Shown: piece after piece, positions 1 through 6,225 of the stretch
Position numbering within the stretch: the first letter of the stretch is position 1
Layout of the letters: the number at the start of each line of letters is the position of its first letter
The notes under the pieces: model-generated
Databases searched by the model: none
What the model was told of the DNA's origin: nothing
The model's input: only the letters and a program-made list of their open reading frames with translations
Position numbers and translations under genes: made by a program
Assembly (NCBI GenBank): GCA_900550585.1
Contig: URST01000043.1
Coordinates: forward strand, 1 to 18,674
DNA length: 18,674 bases
Direction of reading: 5' to 3'
From: an uncultured Eubacteriales bacterium
Lineage (GTDB): Bacteria > Bacillota > Clostridia > Oscillospirales > Oscillospiraceae

Positions 1-162
1 GGTGCTTCTATTCTACACCACATCGGAGGTTTACACAAATTTTGGGATGGTCTCGGTGTTCCTGTCATCACACCCAAGAACGCCGCACAGCTCAATCAGG
101 TCGTAACGGACCTGCTGGAGGGCGCAGTCTCCGGCACAACGGAAAAGCCGAAAGACAAGTGA
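1..162 (+). CDS. C-terminal fragment of an unrecognised protein
   Basis: The frame is open from the first base to a TGA at 160-162 and gives 53 residues, starting GASILHHIGG and ending in a charged tail (TTEKPKDK). The 5' end is outside the window. It is followed about 90 bp later by a clear intrinsic terminator on the same strand, which supports a real gene end. The fragment is soluble-looking (no membrane segment) and contains GVPVITPKNAAQL, which could be an alpha/beta-fold edge, but I do not recognise the family. It lies just outside the 23-bp repeat at 304, so it belongs either to the host chromosome or to a larger surrounding element. Confidence 0.6.
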   Translation, partial: GASILHHIGGLHKFWDGLGVPVITPKNAAQLNQVVTDLLEGAVSGTTEKPKDK

Positions 163-254
163 GCGTTGCACATCAAGGTTTTCTTGCTGTCATACGACGA
201 TTTTTTGAAAGCAAATTTCAAAAAATCTATAGTGTTGAGTTATGACAACCAAAA

Positions 255-286
255 CTCCCGAAACACCTGTGTTTCGGGAGCTTTTT
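255..286 (+). terminator. Intrinsic terminator of the left-edge gene
   Basis: CTCCCGAAACAC (255-266) pairs perfectly with GTGTTTCGGGAG (269-280) and is followed by CTTTTT. It ends the partial gene at 1-162 and insulates it from the convergent integrase operon. Confidence 0.9.
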
Positions 287-303
287 CATGCCCGAAAACA
301 GGT

Positions 304-326
304 TTTAGCCTTATTTTTAGCCTTAT
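304..326. repeat. 23-bp direct repeat, left copy (candidate attL)
   Basis: Positions 304-326 are identical to 5949-5971 in the same orientation; the flanking bases differ (303 vs 5948, 327 vs 5972). The repeat is itself built of two near-tandem TTTAGCCTTAT units. The integrase stop codon lies 4 bp to the right (331-333), the usual place for an attachment site next to int. It could instead be a duplicated arm-type integrase-binding site rather than the crossover core. Confidence 0.75.
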
Positions 327-330
327 TGGG

Positions 331-1542
331 TCAACCGGCGGAAACTGTACGGATAAAACGCTCCATGCGGTCGGCACTTTCGCGCTTCATCTGGTCAGTC
401 ACATGGCCGTATACGTCCAGCGTAAAGGCCGCTGTGGCGTGACCCAGATTACCCTGCACTGTTTTAATGTCGTCTCCGGCGCGGATCGCGGCAACTGCGT
501 AGGAATGGCGCAGGTCGTGGAAACGGGCATTGGGACAACCGATGGCCGCAACAATGCGCTTGTACTCACGATAGACTGTCGGCTTTGTCAGGTGCGTCCC
601 GAACTCGTTGGTAAAGACCAGACCCTCCGGATTTTGCCAGTCACTGCCCAACAGAAGCTTCTGCTGCATTTGCCATCGGCGCTGCTGCTGCAACCGGGCC
701 AGTACAGTCTGCGCTGCGGCGAAGGTGCGGCTTCGTCCATTCTTCGGAGAAACAAGCTCATAGCCCTTGCTCCCCTTGTCCTGATGCAACTGCATTTGCT
801 TTTCCACAGAGATGATACCTGTATGAAAGTCAATGCAGTCCCACGTCAGGCCCAGTACCTCGCCCTCACGCATACCGGTGAACAGCGTCAGGATAAACAG
901 TGTTTCAAAGCGGTTTCCCTGTATAGCGGCCAGAAACGCGGTGATCTGCGCGTCATCAAAGGGCTTGATCTTCTTGCGCTCTATCCGCGGCAGGATACAG
1001 GCATCGGCAGGGTTGTACCGCAGATAACCGATCAGTACCGCTTGTTGAAGTGCTTTGTGGAGAACACCATGGACATTCTTTACCGTTTTCGCGGAAAGGC
1101 CCTCCGGATTCTGCTCGGACGGCTCTCCCATCGCGTTGTAAAAGGCTTGTATCATCGGCGCGTTCAACGCCTCCAACCGCACCGCACCCAACGCTGGCAG
1201 AATGTGCAGCCTGATATCGGATTTATAGATGTGTGCCGTTCTGGGCTTCACGCCGCCCAAGTAGGTCTTTGACCATATCTCCAGCCATTGGGCCAATGTC
1301 AGCTTGCACGGCGCATGATACACACCGTTATCAATATCCAGCGTTACCTGCTTCAGCTTCTGTGCCACTTCCTTCTGCGTCTTGCCAGTGATGCTGCGCT
1401 GGATCTGCTTGCCCGTGCCGGGGTCGAAGCCCTCCGTGTAGCGGCCCTGCCAGTAGGTGTAGGTTTTTCCGTTCCTTGTTGTTGTGATTTTTCTGATAGA
1501 ACCGGCGCCGCCGGCTCCTTTTCCTGTCTTTGCACGCGGCAT
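331..1542 (-). CDS. int: Tyrosine site-specific integrase, Tn916/phage type
   Basis: This 403-aa protein performs integration and excision of the element by DNA strand exchange. An N-terminal AP2-like arm-binding region (about 15-70) is followed by a SAM-like core-binding domain (about 80-172) and the catalytic domain (about 192-390). All expected catalytic residues are visible: R225 (GMREGE), K267, H342 and R345 (HDLRHSYA), H368 (LGHA) and nucleophile Y378 (DVYGH). I chose the ATG at 1542 because AAAGGAG sits 6-7 nt upstream; a frame extension to 1608 has no such site. It is the last gene of a recombinase-xis-int operon, and its stop codon nearly touches the 23-bp repeat. Family assignment is secure; the element it acts on is inferred from position. 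Confidence 0.93.
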   Translation of the reverse strand: MPRAKTGKGAGGAGSIRKITTTRNGKTYTYWQGRYTEGFDPGTGKQIQRSITGKTQKEVAQKLKQVTLDIDNGVYHAPCKLTLAQWLEIWSKTYLGGVKPRTAHIYKSDIRLHILPALGAVRLEALNAPMIQAFYNAMGEPSEQNPEGLSAKTVKNVHGVLHKALQQAVLIGYLRYNPADACILPRIERKKIKPFDDAQITAFLAAIQGNRFETLFILTLFTGMREGEVLGLTWDCIDFHTGIISVEKQMQLHQDKGSKGYELVSPKNGRSRTFAAAQTVLARLQQQRRWQMQQKLLLGSDWQNPEGLVFTNEFGTHLTKPTVYREYKRIVAAIGCPNARFHDLRHSYAVAAIRAGDDIKTVQGNLGHATAAFTLDVYGHVTDQMKRESADRMERFIRTVSAG

Positions 1543-1556
1543 ATACGCTCCTTTCC

Positions 1557-1598
1557 GCCGCGCGGAATGTACCACCTCCATGATATATCCCGCGCGGC
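1557..1598 (-). promoter_or_regulatory. GC-rich inverted repeat in the xis-int gap
   Basis: GCCGCGCGG (1557-1565) and CCGCGCGGC (1590-1598) are perfect 9-bp inverted arms around 24 nt. On the minus-strand mRNA the hairpin ends directly before the GGAAAGGAG ribosome site of int. It could modulate integrase translation or partly terminate transcription, though no U-run follows. Confidence 0.5.
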
Positions 1599-1632
1599 TG
1601 TTGTGCAAGTTTTATTTCTGCGACGAAGAGGT

Positions 1633-1821
1633 TTACTTCCGCAGGAACTCCAGCAAAGCCTCTCTCGGAATACGAATCTGCCTTCCGACACGGACGCTTC
1701 GTATCTGTCCGCTGCGGATCAGTTCGTAGGCAGTGTTGCGTCCAATGCCGAGGATAGGCATTAAGTCCTCCACCCGCAGTGTCATGGGAAGGTCATGCAG
1801 GTCGCGATACTTATTCTCCAC
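1633..1821 (-). CDS. xis: Excisionase-family HTH DNA-binding protein
   Basis: This is a 62-aa basic protein with a MerR-like/HTH_17 winged helix (about 14-58): DLMPILGIGRNTAYELIRSG is the helix-turn-helix, followed by the wing IRSVRVGRQIRIPREAL. This is the pattern of small excisionase (Xis/AlpA-like) recombination directionality factors. Start is GTG at 1821, with GGGAGG 8-10 nt upstream. It overlaps the end of the upstream recombinase gene by 11 bp and precedes int by about 90 bp, so the three are co-transcribed. Which of the two recombinases it serves cannot be read from the sequence; its position next to int favours Int. Confidence 0.82.
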   Translation of the reverse strand: MENKYRDLHDLPMTLRVEDLMPILGIGRNTAYELIRSGQIRSVRVGRQIRIPREALLEFLRK

Positions 1822-2725
1822 GGGCAGTCCCTCCCTTCACGGACGCCAGATAGATGTTCGTCACATCGGGCCGCTCGTGTCCCAGTAGGCGGGACACGAT
1901 GAAGTGGGCGTCCAAGGGCGTCATGCCGCCGTTGACGAGGGCGGTGTACTTTTCGGCGGCGTAGGTGTGCCGCAGTCCATGGAAGGTAATGCGTCTGTCC
2001 TGCGCTGCGGGATCGCAGATGGCGTCACGGTGGCGGAGGATAAACTGCTGCATGCCGTTGATGGCCCGGTCAGTGGGAACGCCATCTTGCACCAACAGCT
2101 TGTGGCCGCGCTCGGTTTTCTCCAGCAACCTTTGCAGCATCATCGTGATACGGTCGTCCTCGATGGGGACGATACGCACCTTACCGCCCTTGCCTTTCAC
2201 GGTGAGGGCGTTTTCGCGCAGCGCACGCTCCGCCGCAGCGGTGTCCATGCGGAAGCACTCGTGGATACGCAGACCGGCATAGCGAGCCAAATACAGGGCG
2301 AGGATGTAGTCCTCCCGCTCCTCCGCCATGGCGCGGCCAATCAGCTTGCCGAACTCCGGGTTCGTCCATGTGCGGTCCTGCTGCCCGAAGTGGCGGCGTT
2401 CCAAGGCGACGCCCAGCTCTTCATTGCCCGGCAGCGCATAACGGGGATGGGACATCTTATCGTGGAAGAATCGGATAGCAGATAGGTCGGTCTTGATGGT
2501 GCTGGCTGACTTGCCCTGCTCCTGCAAATAGAGGACGTAGCTCACCAGATGCTTGCCGCTGATGTTCTCCAGCTTTTGCAGGTGGTAGTGGGCGGCGAGG
2601 TAGGCGCAGAAACGCTTGACCGCCTCGTAGTAGCGGTCTTTCGTGCGGAAGCTGCCCTGTCGGTTGTGGCGAGCCAGCTTGTTCAACTGGGTAACGAGGG
2701 TGTGGTAAATGCCTTTTGTGGTCAT
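1811..2725 (-). CDS. Second tyrosine recombinase, XerC/D-like
   Basis: This 304-aa protein has a SAM-like N-terminal core-binding domain (about 5-95) and a complete catalytic domain: R153 (AGLRIHE), K179 (VKGKGGK), H249 and R252 (FHGLRHTYA), H283 (LLGHE) and Y292 (TNIYLA). It has no arm-binding domain, unlike the neighbouring Int, and the two proteins are clearly of different subfamilies. Start ATG at 2725 is chosen for its AAGGAG site 10 nt upstream; the longer frame to 2776 lacks one. It is the first gene of the recombinase-xis-int operon. Its target is unknown; it could act on the repeats, on the inverted-repeat region just upstream, or be a leftover of another element. Confidence 0.88.
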   Translation of the reverse strand: MTTKGIYHTLVTQLNKLARHNRQGSFRTKDRYYEAVKRFCAYLAAHYHLQKLENISGKHLVSYVLYLQEQGKSASTIKTDLSAIRFFHDKMSHPRYALPGNEELGVALERRHFGQQDRTWTNPEFGKLIGRAMAEEREDYILALYLARYAGLRIHECFRMDTAAAERALRENALTVKGKGGKVRIVPIEDDRITMMLQRLLEKTERGHKLLVQDGVPTDRAINGMQQFILRHRDAICDPAAQDRRITFHGLRHTYAAEKYTALVNGGMTPLDAHFIVSRLLGHERPDVTNIYLASVKGGTARGE

Positions 2726-3137
2726 ATAAAGAAATCTCCTTGTAATCGTAGTCGTGTTCAGATGGACGCACTTCACCCGTTGGCGAGGAGAGCCATTTCC
2801 GGCGTATCTCCGCAGAAATGATAGACTGCCGCAGGCGGAAAGCCTTGGTGCTGTGTGTTTTTCGAGGTCTGCCCGTATGTCTGTCTCTCTTTACTTGTAC
2901 CAGGTCAGTACGCTGCCACATGGGGCAAATATGCCCTGCTCCGGTGGAGCGGTGGCGGACAACAGGCCGCTGAACTCGGCTGCGGAAGGCTCCGCCGGTG
3001 TCCTGTGATCCGCCCGGCGACGAATCGGGGAATGCGCGATACCCCGTACGACCGGCACCGCACTCTGACTGCGGCATACAGGGGCGGGAGCTTGCCTCTC
3101 CCTTGACGATTTTCCTGCCGTATCGTCCCGACGGCTT
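2726..3137. other. Long leader with inverted repeats and no convincing gene
   Basis: Several overlapping open frames exist on both strands, but none has a ribosome site or a recognisable domain. Visible structures are CCGGTGGAGC (2941-2950) against GCTCCGCCGG (2989-2998), one mismatch, and CGGGG (3026-3030) against CCCCG (3042-3046) around a CG-rich centre. I suspect a recombinase target, an oriT relic or a regulatory leader of the recombinase operon, but cannot decide. No clear promoter was found. Confidence 0.45.
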
Positions 3138-3278
3138 TTACAAAACTTCTTTTTCCTGATCTGCACCGAATTGATTTCGGTGCTCCTTCTTTTCCTGCGG
3201 TATCGCGGCGATGGCAAGTGCCGCGACAAAATAGTAAGCAAAAACGCAGGAAGAATCTTCCTGCCGTTTCGGCTTCAT
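3138..3278 (-). CDS. Candidate 46-aa small hydrophobic protein
   Basis: A short frame starts at ATG 3278 (MKPKRQEDSS) with GGAAGGA 5 nt upstream and ends at TAA 3138-3140. The middle (about 11-27, CVFAYYFVAALAIAAIP) is hydrophobic and long enough for one membrane pass; the ends are charged (KEHRNQFGADQEKEVL at the C-terminus). Its start overlaps the stop of another short frame (GTATGA), as in coupled genes. Against it, a terminator-like hairpin lies inside its 5' third. I do not recognise a family. Confidence 0.3.
   Translation of the reverse strand: MKPKRQEDSSCVFAYYFVAALAIAAIPQEKKEHRNQFGADQEKEVL
3240..3264 (-). terminator. Candidate intrinsic terminator downstream of the sigma/anti-sigma operon
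   Basis: On the minus strand GCAGGAAG-ATT-CTTCCTGC (3264 down to 3246) is followed by GTTTTTGC. A second upstream copy, AAACGCAGGAAG (3296-3285), can pair with the same descending arm (3253-3242), giving a mutually exclusive 12-bp hairpin. This is the first T-rich hairpin after the anti-sigma stop. It falls inside a possible small ORF, so one of the two readings is probably wrong. Confidence 0.45.
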
Positions 3279-3397
3279 ACGATCCTTCCTGCGTTTGCAG
3301 TATTGTTCAATTCTGACGACCGCCCGTTTTTCGGGAGGCGCATTTTGACATACTTCGAGTTCTTAATCAGAGCGAAAAGCTGTTGATAGCCTTCCAC
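3275..3397 (-). CDS. Candidate 40-aa basic small protein
   Basis: The frame is open from an in-frame TAG at 3419-3421 to TGA at 3275-3277. The most plausible start is GTG 3397, giving VEGYQQLFALIKN and later KMRLPKNGRSSELNNTA. Its stop overlaps the next small frame as GTATGA. Ribosome-site evidence is weak. It could be the surviving tail of a decayed gene; no family recognised. The rest of the 3398-3545 gap holds only a short imperfect hairpin (GCGAGA 3491-3496 / TCTCGC 3502-3507) and nothing else that I can see. Confidence 0.22.
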   Translation of the reverse strand: MEGYQQLFALIKNSKYVKMRLPKNGRSSELNNTANAGRIV

Positions 3398-3545
3398 CCG
3401 TGCCTGCTCTGCTCCGACCTAAATGCTTGACGCCTTAAGTACAGGCACATCATAGCATGGCGGCAGGGCGGCGTACAGGTGGAAACTGCCGCGAGAGAAT
3501 TTCTCGCAGCATTAGGGAACTTCTCTACACCCTCCTTTCTATCCA

Positions 3546-5039
3546 CTAATAGATCCTGTATAGATAATACCAGCTGTCGCCGGTGTTGTGCCCCGTCTCA
3601 TCGGTTACATTGTTGTCCACCATGATTGTGTCGTTATCAAACCAGTCCGCATAATGCTCATTTCCGACTTCTTTCGTATCGCGTTCTATTGCGAAGAGCC
3701 GCATCTTTTTGAAATCTATGACGGACAGGTGGCACAGGCTGCCATTGGTAGCGTTCCGCTGGATAAGTGCAAGCTTATCGCCCTCCGGGCTGCCCACAAG
3801 TTCCGCATATGGCCAATCTACATCGGGCCACAAAGCTCCCTCTATCATATTCCGCTCTCCGCTTCGCAGATCAACGACATAGATATGGCGTTCTCCGTCC
3901 ACCTCCAGCATATATGCACCTTCATCGTGCGGCACATATACCAGTCCGGGTGAAAATGGCTCCGTTCGTTCGGTGCCATGCCAGAGGGCATCAGGGTTTG
4001 TGAACGCCGTGGCCGCCGTGCTGCCAACGACGCCGGCCGCCTGCCGCTGGATGTCAACGTTCCACGTTGTAATCATGCCGAAGTCTATCGGCGATGCAGG
4101 TGTCTCTCCACGTACATACGCCGCAAGGTCTGCCTCATCCACCGCGCCGCCGGTCAGCGAATGGCAGGAAAAGATGCCTTCACCGATGTAGCTGCACCCA
4201 GTCAGTGCCGCACCGCACAGTTCATCAAGGCAGGTGAGCGGTTCCGTACCGATCGCTGCACAGTAATACCTTCCTGCATTCAAAAGGAGGTATTTACCAT
4301 CACGCGTTATATGAACAGCTTTGAGGAACGGCAGTTCATCCATTACTGCGGCGGGAATCAGCTCCTGCACGCCATCCTCATACAGGTCGATGATAACGGG
4401 ATATTTACCATCCAGAAGCAGGAGTAGCTTTTCGCCCGTGCCGGGTACAAATTGCAGCACCGCATATTGACCCGTCACGCTGTCGGGAAGCTCCACATAG
4501 CCGAGAGCACAGCGCCCCTCTTTATCCTCCGCCCACTCCAGATATACACCGTAAGCCGTTCCGTTGTACGAAAAGTCTCTGCGGGTGCTTTGCAGCTCGA
4601 GTTTGACCAGCTCACCGCCCTCCTGCTTATACAAATCGTAGTGACTCCCTTGTTTGTACTCGATCTCATCGGAGCAGATCGCAAATAACCCATTTGCGGC
4701 GTGACCGTTGTTGGGAACACGCACTCTTGTGACGGTGATATTTTTCCCAGCCGCGTCATCGCCTGTGAGGGGTTGATCCTCTGCCGGAACGCGTTCCACA
4801 TGATCCTCTGCGGAGATATGAAAGAAGGACAGGACTGCTGCACGGAACTCCTGATCCACGGCAAAGGCGACGGCGACAATGCACAGAAGGACGGCCAGCA
4901 CAGCGGCAACACCCACTGTCATTTTTCTGAATCGCGGTCTCGCAGCAGCAGCATCTCCCCTATAGTGAAAAGCTTTTGCGTCCAATACAGCGGCATCATT
5001 CACCGTGCCGATGGCATCTATCAGTTGATTGCTGTTCAT
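3546..5039 (-). CDS. Membrane-anchored anti-sigma-factor-like protein
   Basis: This 497-aa protein has a short cytoplasmic N-terminus (1-39) with the LIDAIGTVND...DAKAF motif common in Firmicutes proteins encoded beside ECF sigma factors. One membrane segment follows (about 41-61, TVGVAAVLAVLLCIVAVAFA), then about 430 extracytoplasmic residues. These contain repeated beta-strand-rich blocks such as DGKYLLLNAGRYY, EVDGERHIYVVDLRSGE and SPEGDKLALIQR, suggesting a beta-propeller-like sensor. The start ATG (5037-5039) overlaps the sigma stop as ATGA, so the pair is translationally coupled. The expected role is to hold the sigma factor at the membrane until an outside signal arrives. The anti-sigma role is inferred from context and topology; no classical zinc-binding HxxxCxxC motif is seen. 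Confidence 0.72.
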   Translation of the reverse strand: MNSNQLIDAIGTVNDAAVLDAKAFHYRGDAAAARPRFRKMTVGVAAVLAVLLCIVAVAFAVDQEFRAAVLSFFHISAEDHVERVPAEDQPLTGDDAAGKNITVTRVRVPNNGHAANGLFAICSDEIEYKQGSHYDLYKQEGGELVKLELQSTRRDFSYNGTAYGVYLEWAEDKEGRCALGYVELPDSVTGQYAVLQFVPGTGEKLLLLLDGKYPVIIDLYEDGVQELIPAAVMDELPFLKAVHITRDGKYLLLNAGRYYCAAIGTEPLTCLDELCGAALTGCSYIGEGIFSCHSLTGGAVDEADLAAYVRGETPASPIDFGMITTWNVDIQRQAAGVVGSTAATAFTNPDALWHGTERTEPFSPGLVYVPHDEGAYMLEVDGERHIYVVDLRSGERNMIEGALWPDVDWPYAELVGSPEGDKLALIQRNATNGSLCHLSVIDFKKMRLFAIERDTKEVGNEHYADWFDNDTIMVDNNVTDETGHNTGDSWYYLYRIY

Positions 5040-5593
5040 AATACATACTCCTCACTTACCAGACAATTATGCAGCGCCTTACGAGTCCGATGAAGCATGA
5101 CCTTTACTTTACTTTGAGAATAGCCAAACTGCTCGCATATCGCGGAAATAGAATCCAGATACCAGTACCGGCAGAGAAACACACGCCGCTCTGCGGTGGG
5201 TAGATCGTTGACAAATGTGTTGATCCTCTTTTCCAGATCAGCGGCAAGGACATCCTGTTCAACGTTTTCATGGGAGGGAACGCATTCGTTTAGCTCATCC
5301 AAAGCAGCGGCGAGCTCACCGCCTCGCTTTGCTGCGCTACGCTTTCTCCACCGGTCGATAGAGATGCGGCGGGTCAGTTTTCCCAAAAACGCAGATAACG
5401 CGGACGGGCGGTGCGGAGGCATAGTATTCCATGCGTCAAAGTATGTATCGTTGACACTCTCCTCTGCATCCTCTGCATCCGCGAGAATGTTGTAGGCAAT
5501 GCCGTAACAATATTTCCCATATTTGATTGATGTCTCGGTAATGGCGTCTTCCGACCTTATCCAATAAAGATCGACTATTTTATCATCGTTCAT
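5036..5593 (-). CDS. ECF-family RNA polymerase sigma factor
   Basis: This 185-aa protein, the usual ECF length, has sigma region 2 at about 23-86, including AEESVNDTYFDAWNTMPP and the DNA-melting/-10 helix ISIDRWRKR. Region 4 is at about 125-177, with LPTAERRVFLCRYWY and the HTH GYSQSKVKVMLHRTRKAL. It directs RNA polymerase to its own regulon. I chose ATG 5593 because AAAGGAG lies 7-8 nt upstream; a longer frame to 5629 lacks a site. Its stop overlaps the start of the anti-sigma-like gene. A sigma-A-type promoter precedes it; no second, self-recognised promoter was seen. It is unusual cargo for a small integrative element, as it could impose a transcription programme on the host. Confidence 0.9.
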   Translation of the reverse strand: MNDDKIVDLYWIRSEDAITETSIKYGKYCYGIAYNILADAEDAEESVNDTYFDAWNTMPPHRPSALSAFLGKLTRRISIDRWRKRSAAKRGGELAAALDELNECVPSHENVEQDVLAADLEKRINTFVNDLPTAERRVFLCRYWYLDSISAICEQFGYSQSKVKVMLHRTRKALHNCLVSEEYVL

Positions 5594-5665
5594 ACCTTGC
5601 TCCTTTCCTTTAAGGGAAATATCCATCATCTATCTACTCGCAAAAAACGCAGAAAGGTTACAGAT

Positions 5666-5694
5666 ATTTTAGCATACGTTGAAAAATCATTCAA
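5666..5694 (-). promoter_or_regulatory. Sigma-A-type promoter of the ECF sigma operon
   Basis: On the minus strand TTGAAT (5694-5689), a 17-bp spacer ending TATGC, and TAAAAT (5671-5666) form a near-consensus promoter with an extended -10 (TGC before the hexamer). It lies about 72 bp upstream of the sigma start codon. Confidence 0.75.
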
Positions 5695-5789
5695 TTTGAA
5701 GAAAACCGTCTCTGTCAGCAAGTGTTTTGCTCGGCTTTCCGACATCTGTGCAAAATATCCCGGCATATACTAAAACGCACTATCACAAG

Positions 5790-5832
5790 AAGAACCTCCA
5801 ATTCCTTGTAGCACAAGGGATTGGAGGTTCTT
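5790..5832. repeat. 20-bp inverted repeat near the right end of the island
   Basis: AAGAACCTCCAATTCCTTGT (5790-5809) pairs with 5813-5832 around a 3-nt loop with only one non-Watson-Crick position (a U.G pair if transcribed rightward). No T-run follows on either strand. It could be a transcription block between the island and flanking DNA, or a recombinase/IS remnant site. The remaining 5695-5948 sequence shows no supported gene. Confidence 0.6.
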
Positions 5833-5948
5833 CCTCGGTATGAATGGGTATAACGCAAAAGCATCCACGGCTTTTCGGTAAGGGTGAGTCATCCGTCCAC
5901 CGCGTTTTCTGAGCTAAAGGCACAGGTACATTCCGCACGGCCATAAAA

Positions 5949-5971
5949 TTTAGCCTTATTTTTAGCCTTAT
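5949..5971. repeat. 23-bp direct repeat, right copy (candidate attR)
   Basis: Identical to 304-326 over all 23 bp. It overlaps the stop codon of a short leftward frame (5968-5970), so both copies sit at the 3' end of a minus-strand reading frame. It lies about 117 bp left of the tRNA 3' fragment. Confidence 0.75.
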
Positions 5972-6093
5972 AACTTCAAAATTTGATAATACAGTCCGGC
6001 AGCATTTAACAGCATGATTCCCCGCAAGTCCTGTATTTCCAACACCTCCCGGCATCGGTCAACACGACGCAAAATTGCCCTGCAGCGATTCAA
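5968..6093 (-). CDS. Candidate 41-aa ORF between the right repeat and the tRNA scar
   Basis: The frame runs from an antisense position within the tRNA remnant to TAA inside the right repeat. With a TTG start at 6093 it reads LNRCRAILRRVDRCREVLEI and ends LLNAAGLYYQILKL, a helical, heptad-like pattern. GGAGGTGA, which is the complement of the tRNA tail, lies about 12 nt upstream and could act as a ribosome site. It may be a real small gene or the truncated end of a gene cut by the tRNA-targeted recombination. No family recognised. Confidence 0.25.
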   Translation of the reverse strand: MNRCRAILRRVDRCREVLEIQDLRGIMLLNAAGLYYQILKL

Positions 6094-6111
6094 ATCCGGG
6101 TGTCACCTCCA
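6089..6111 (+). pseudogene. 3' fragment of a tRNA gene, probably tRNA-Cys
   Basis: The sequence reads as T-loop TTCAAAT (6089-6095), T-stem 3' strand CCGGG (6096-6100), acceptor 3' strand TGTCACC (6101-6107), discriminator T and encoded CCA (6109-6111). The acceptor half with a T discriminator fits clostridial tRNA-Cys, whose 5' end reads GGTGACA. No 5' acceptor, D-arm or anticodon arm is found upstream, and similarity stops at the T-loop. A strong terminator follows at once, as behind real tRNA genes. This is the usual scar left on one side of a tRNA-integrated element; the intact tRNA should then lie to the left, outside the window. Confidence 0.7.
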
Positions 6112-6114
6112 GAA

Positions 6115-6151
6115 AATAAGAGACACACATGCGTGTGTCTCTTATTTTTTT
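6115..6151 (+). terminator. Strong intrinsic terminator after the tRNA fragment
   Basis: AATAAGAGACACAC (6115-6128) pairs perfectly with GTGTGTCTCTTATT (6133-6146) around ATGC, then a run of seven T (6145-6151). It is probably the original terminator of the tRNA gene whose 5' part is now displaced. Confidence 0.92.
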
Positions 6152-6225
6152 GCAGCATCCCTGCTGCGCAAAACGCCCTGTTATGGGGCCGGTGTACCGT
6201 CATGCATCGCAGAATAAAACACCGC

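Larger units (their letters stand above)
304..5971. mobile_element. Small integrative element (IME-like or decayed ICE end) with sigma-factor cargo
   Basis: The element is bounded by the 23-bp direct repeats. It carries a phage-type tyrosine integrase at one end, an excisionase-like HTH gene, a second tyrosine recombinase and an ECF sigma/anti-sigma pair, all on the minus strand. Base composition is visibly less GC-rich than the blocks to the right. No relaxase, type IV coupling protein, T4SS, replication initiator or phage structural gene is present, so by itself it would not be self-transmissible. It may be the end of a larger element, because a tRNA 3' fragment lies just outside the right repeat. 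Boundaries are inferred from the repeats only. Confidence 0.6.

Noticed and set aside
166..1272. A 368-residue open frame on the plus strand over the integrase gene
   Set aside because: It is antisense to an integrase with every catalytic residue, has no ribosome site and shows no domain pattern.
2457..3077. A 206-residue minus-strand frame overlapping the start of the second recombinase
   Set aside because: It overlaps the recombinase coding region in another frame, has no ribosome site, and its composition is Arg/Pro/Ser-rich like shadow frames.
5783..6055. A 90-residue minus-strand frame across the right repeat
   Set aside because: It runs through the repeat and the 20-bp inverted repeat with no ribosome site; its sequence shows no domain pattern.
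6089..6111. A complete tRNA gene ending at the CCA
   Set aside because: I looked upstream for a GGTGACA acceptor, D-arm and GCA anticodon arm; none pairs, and similarity ends at the T-loop.
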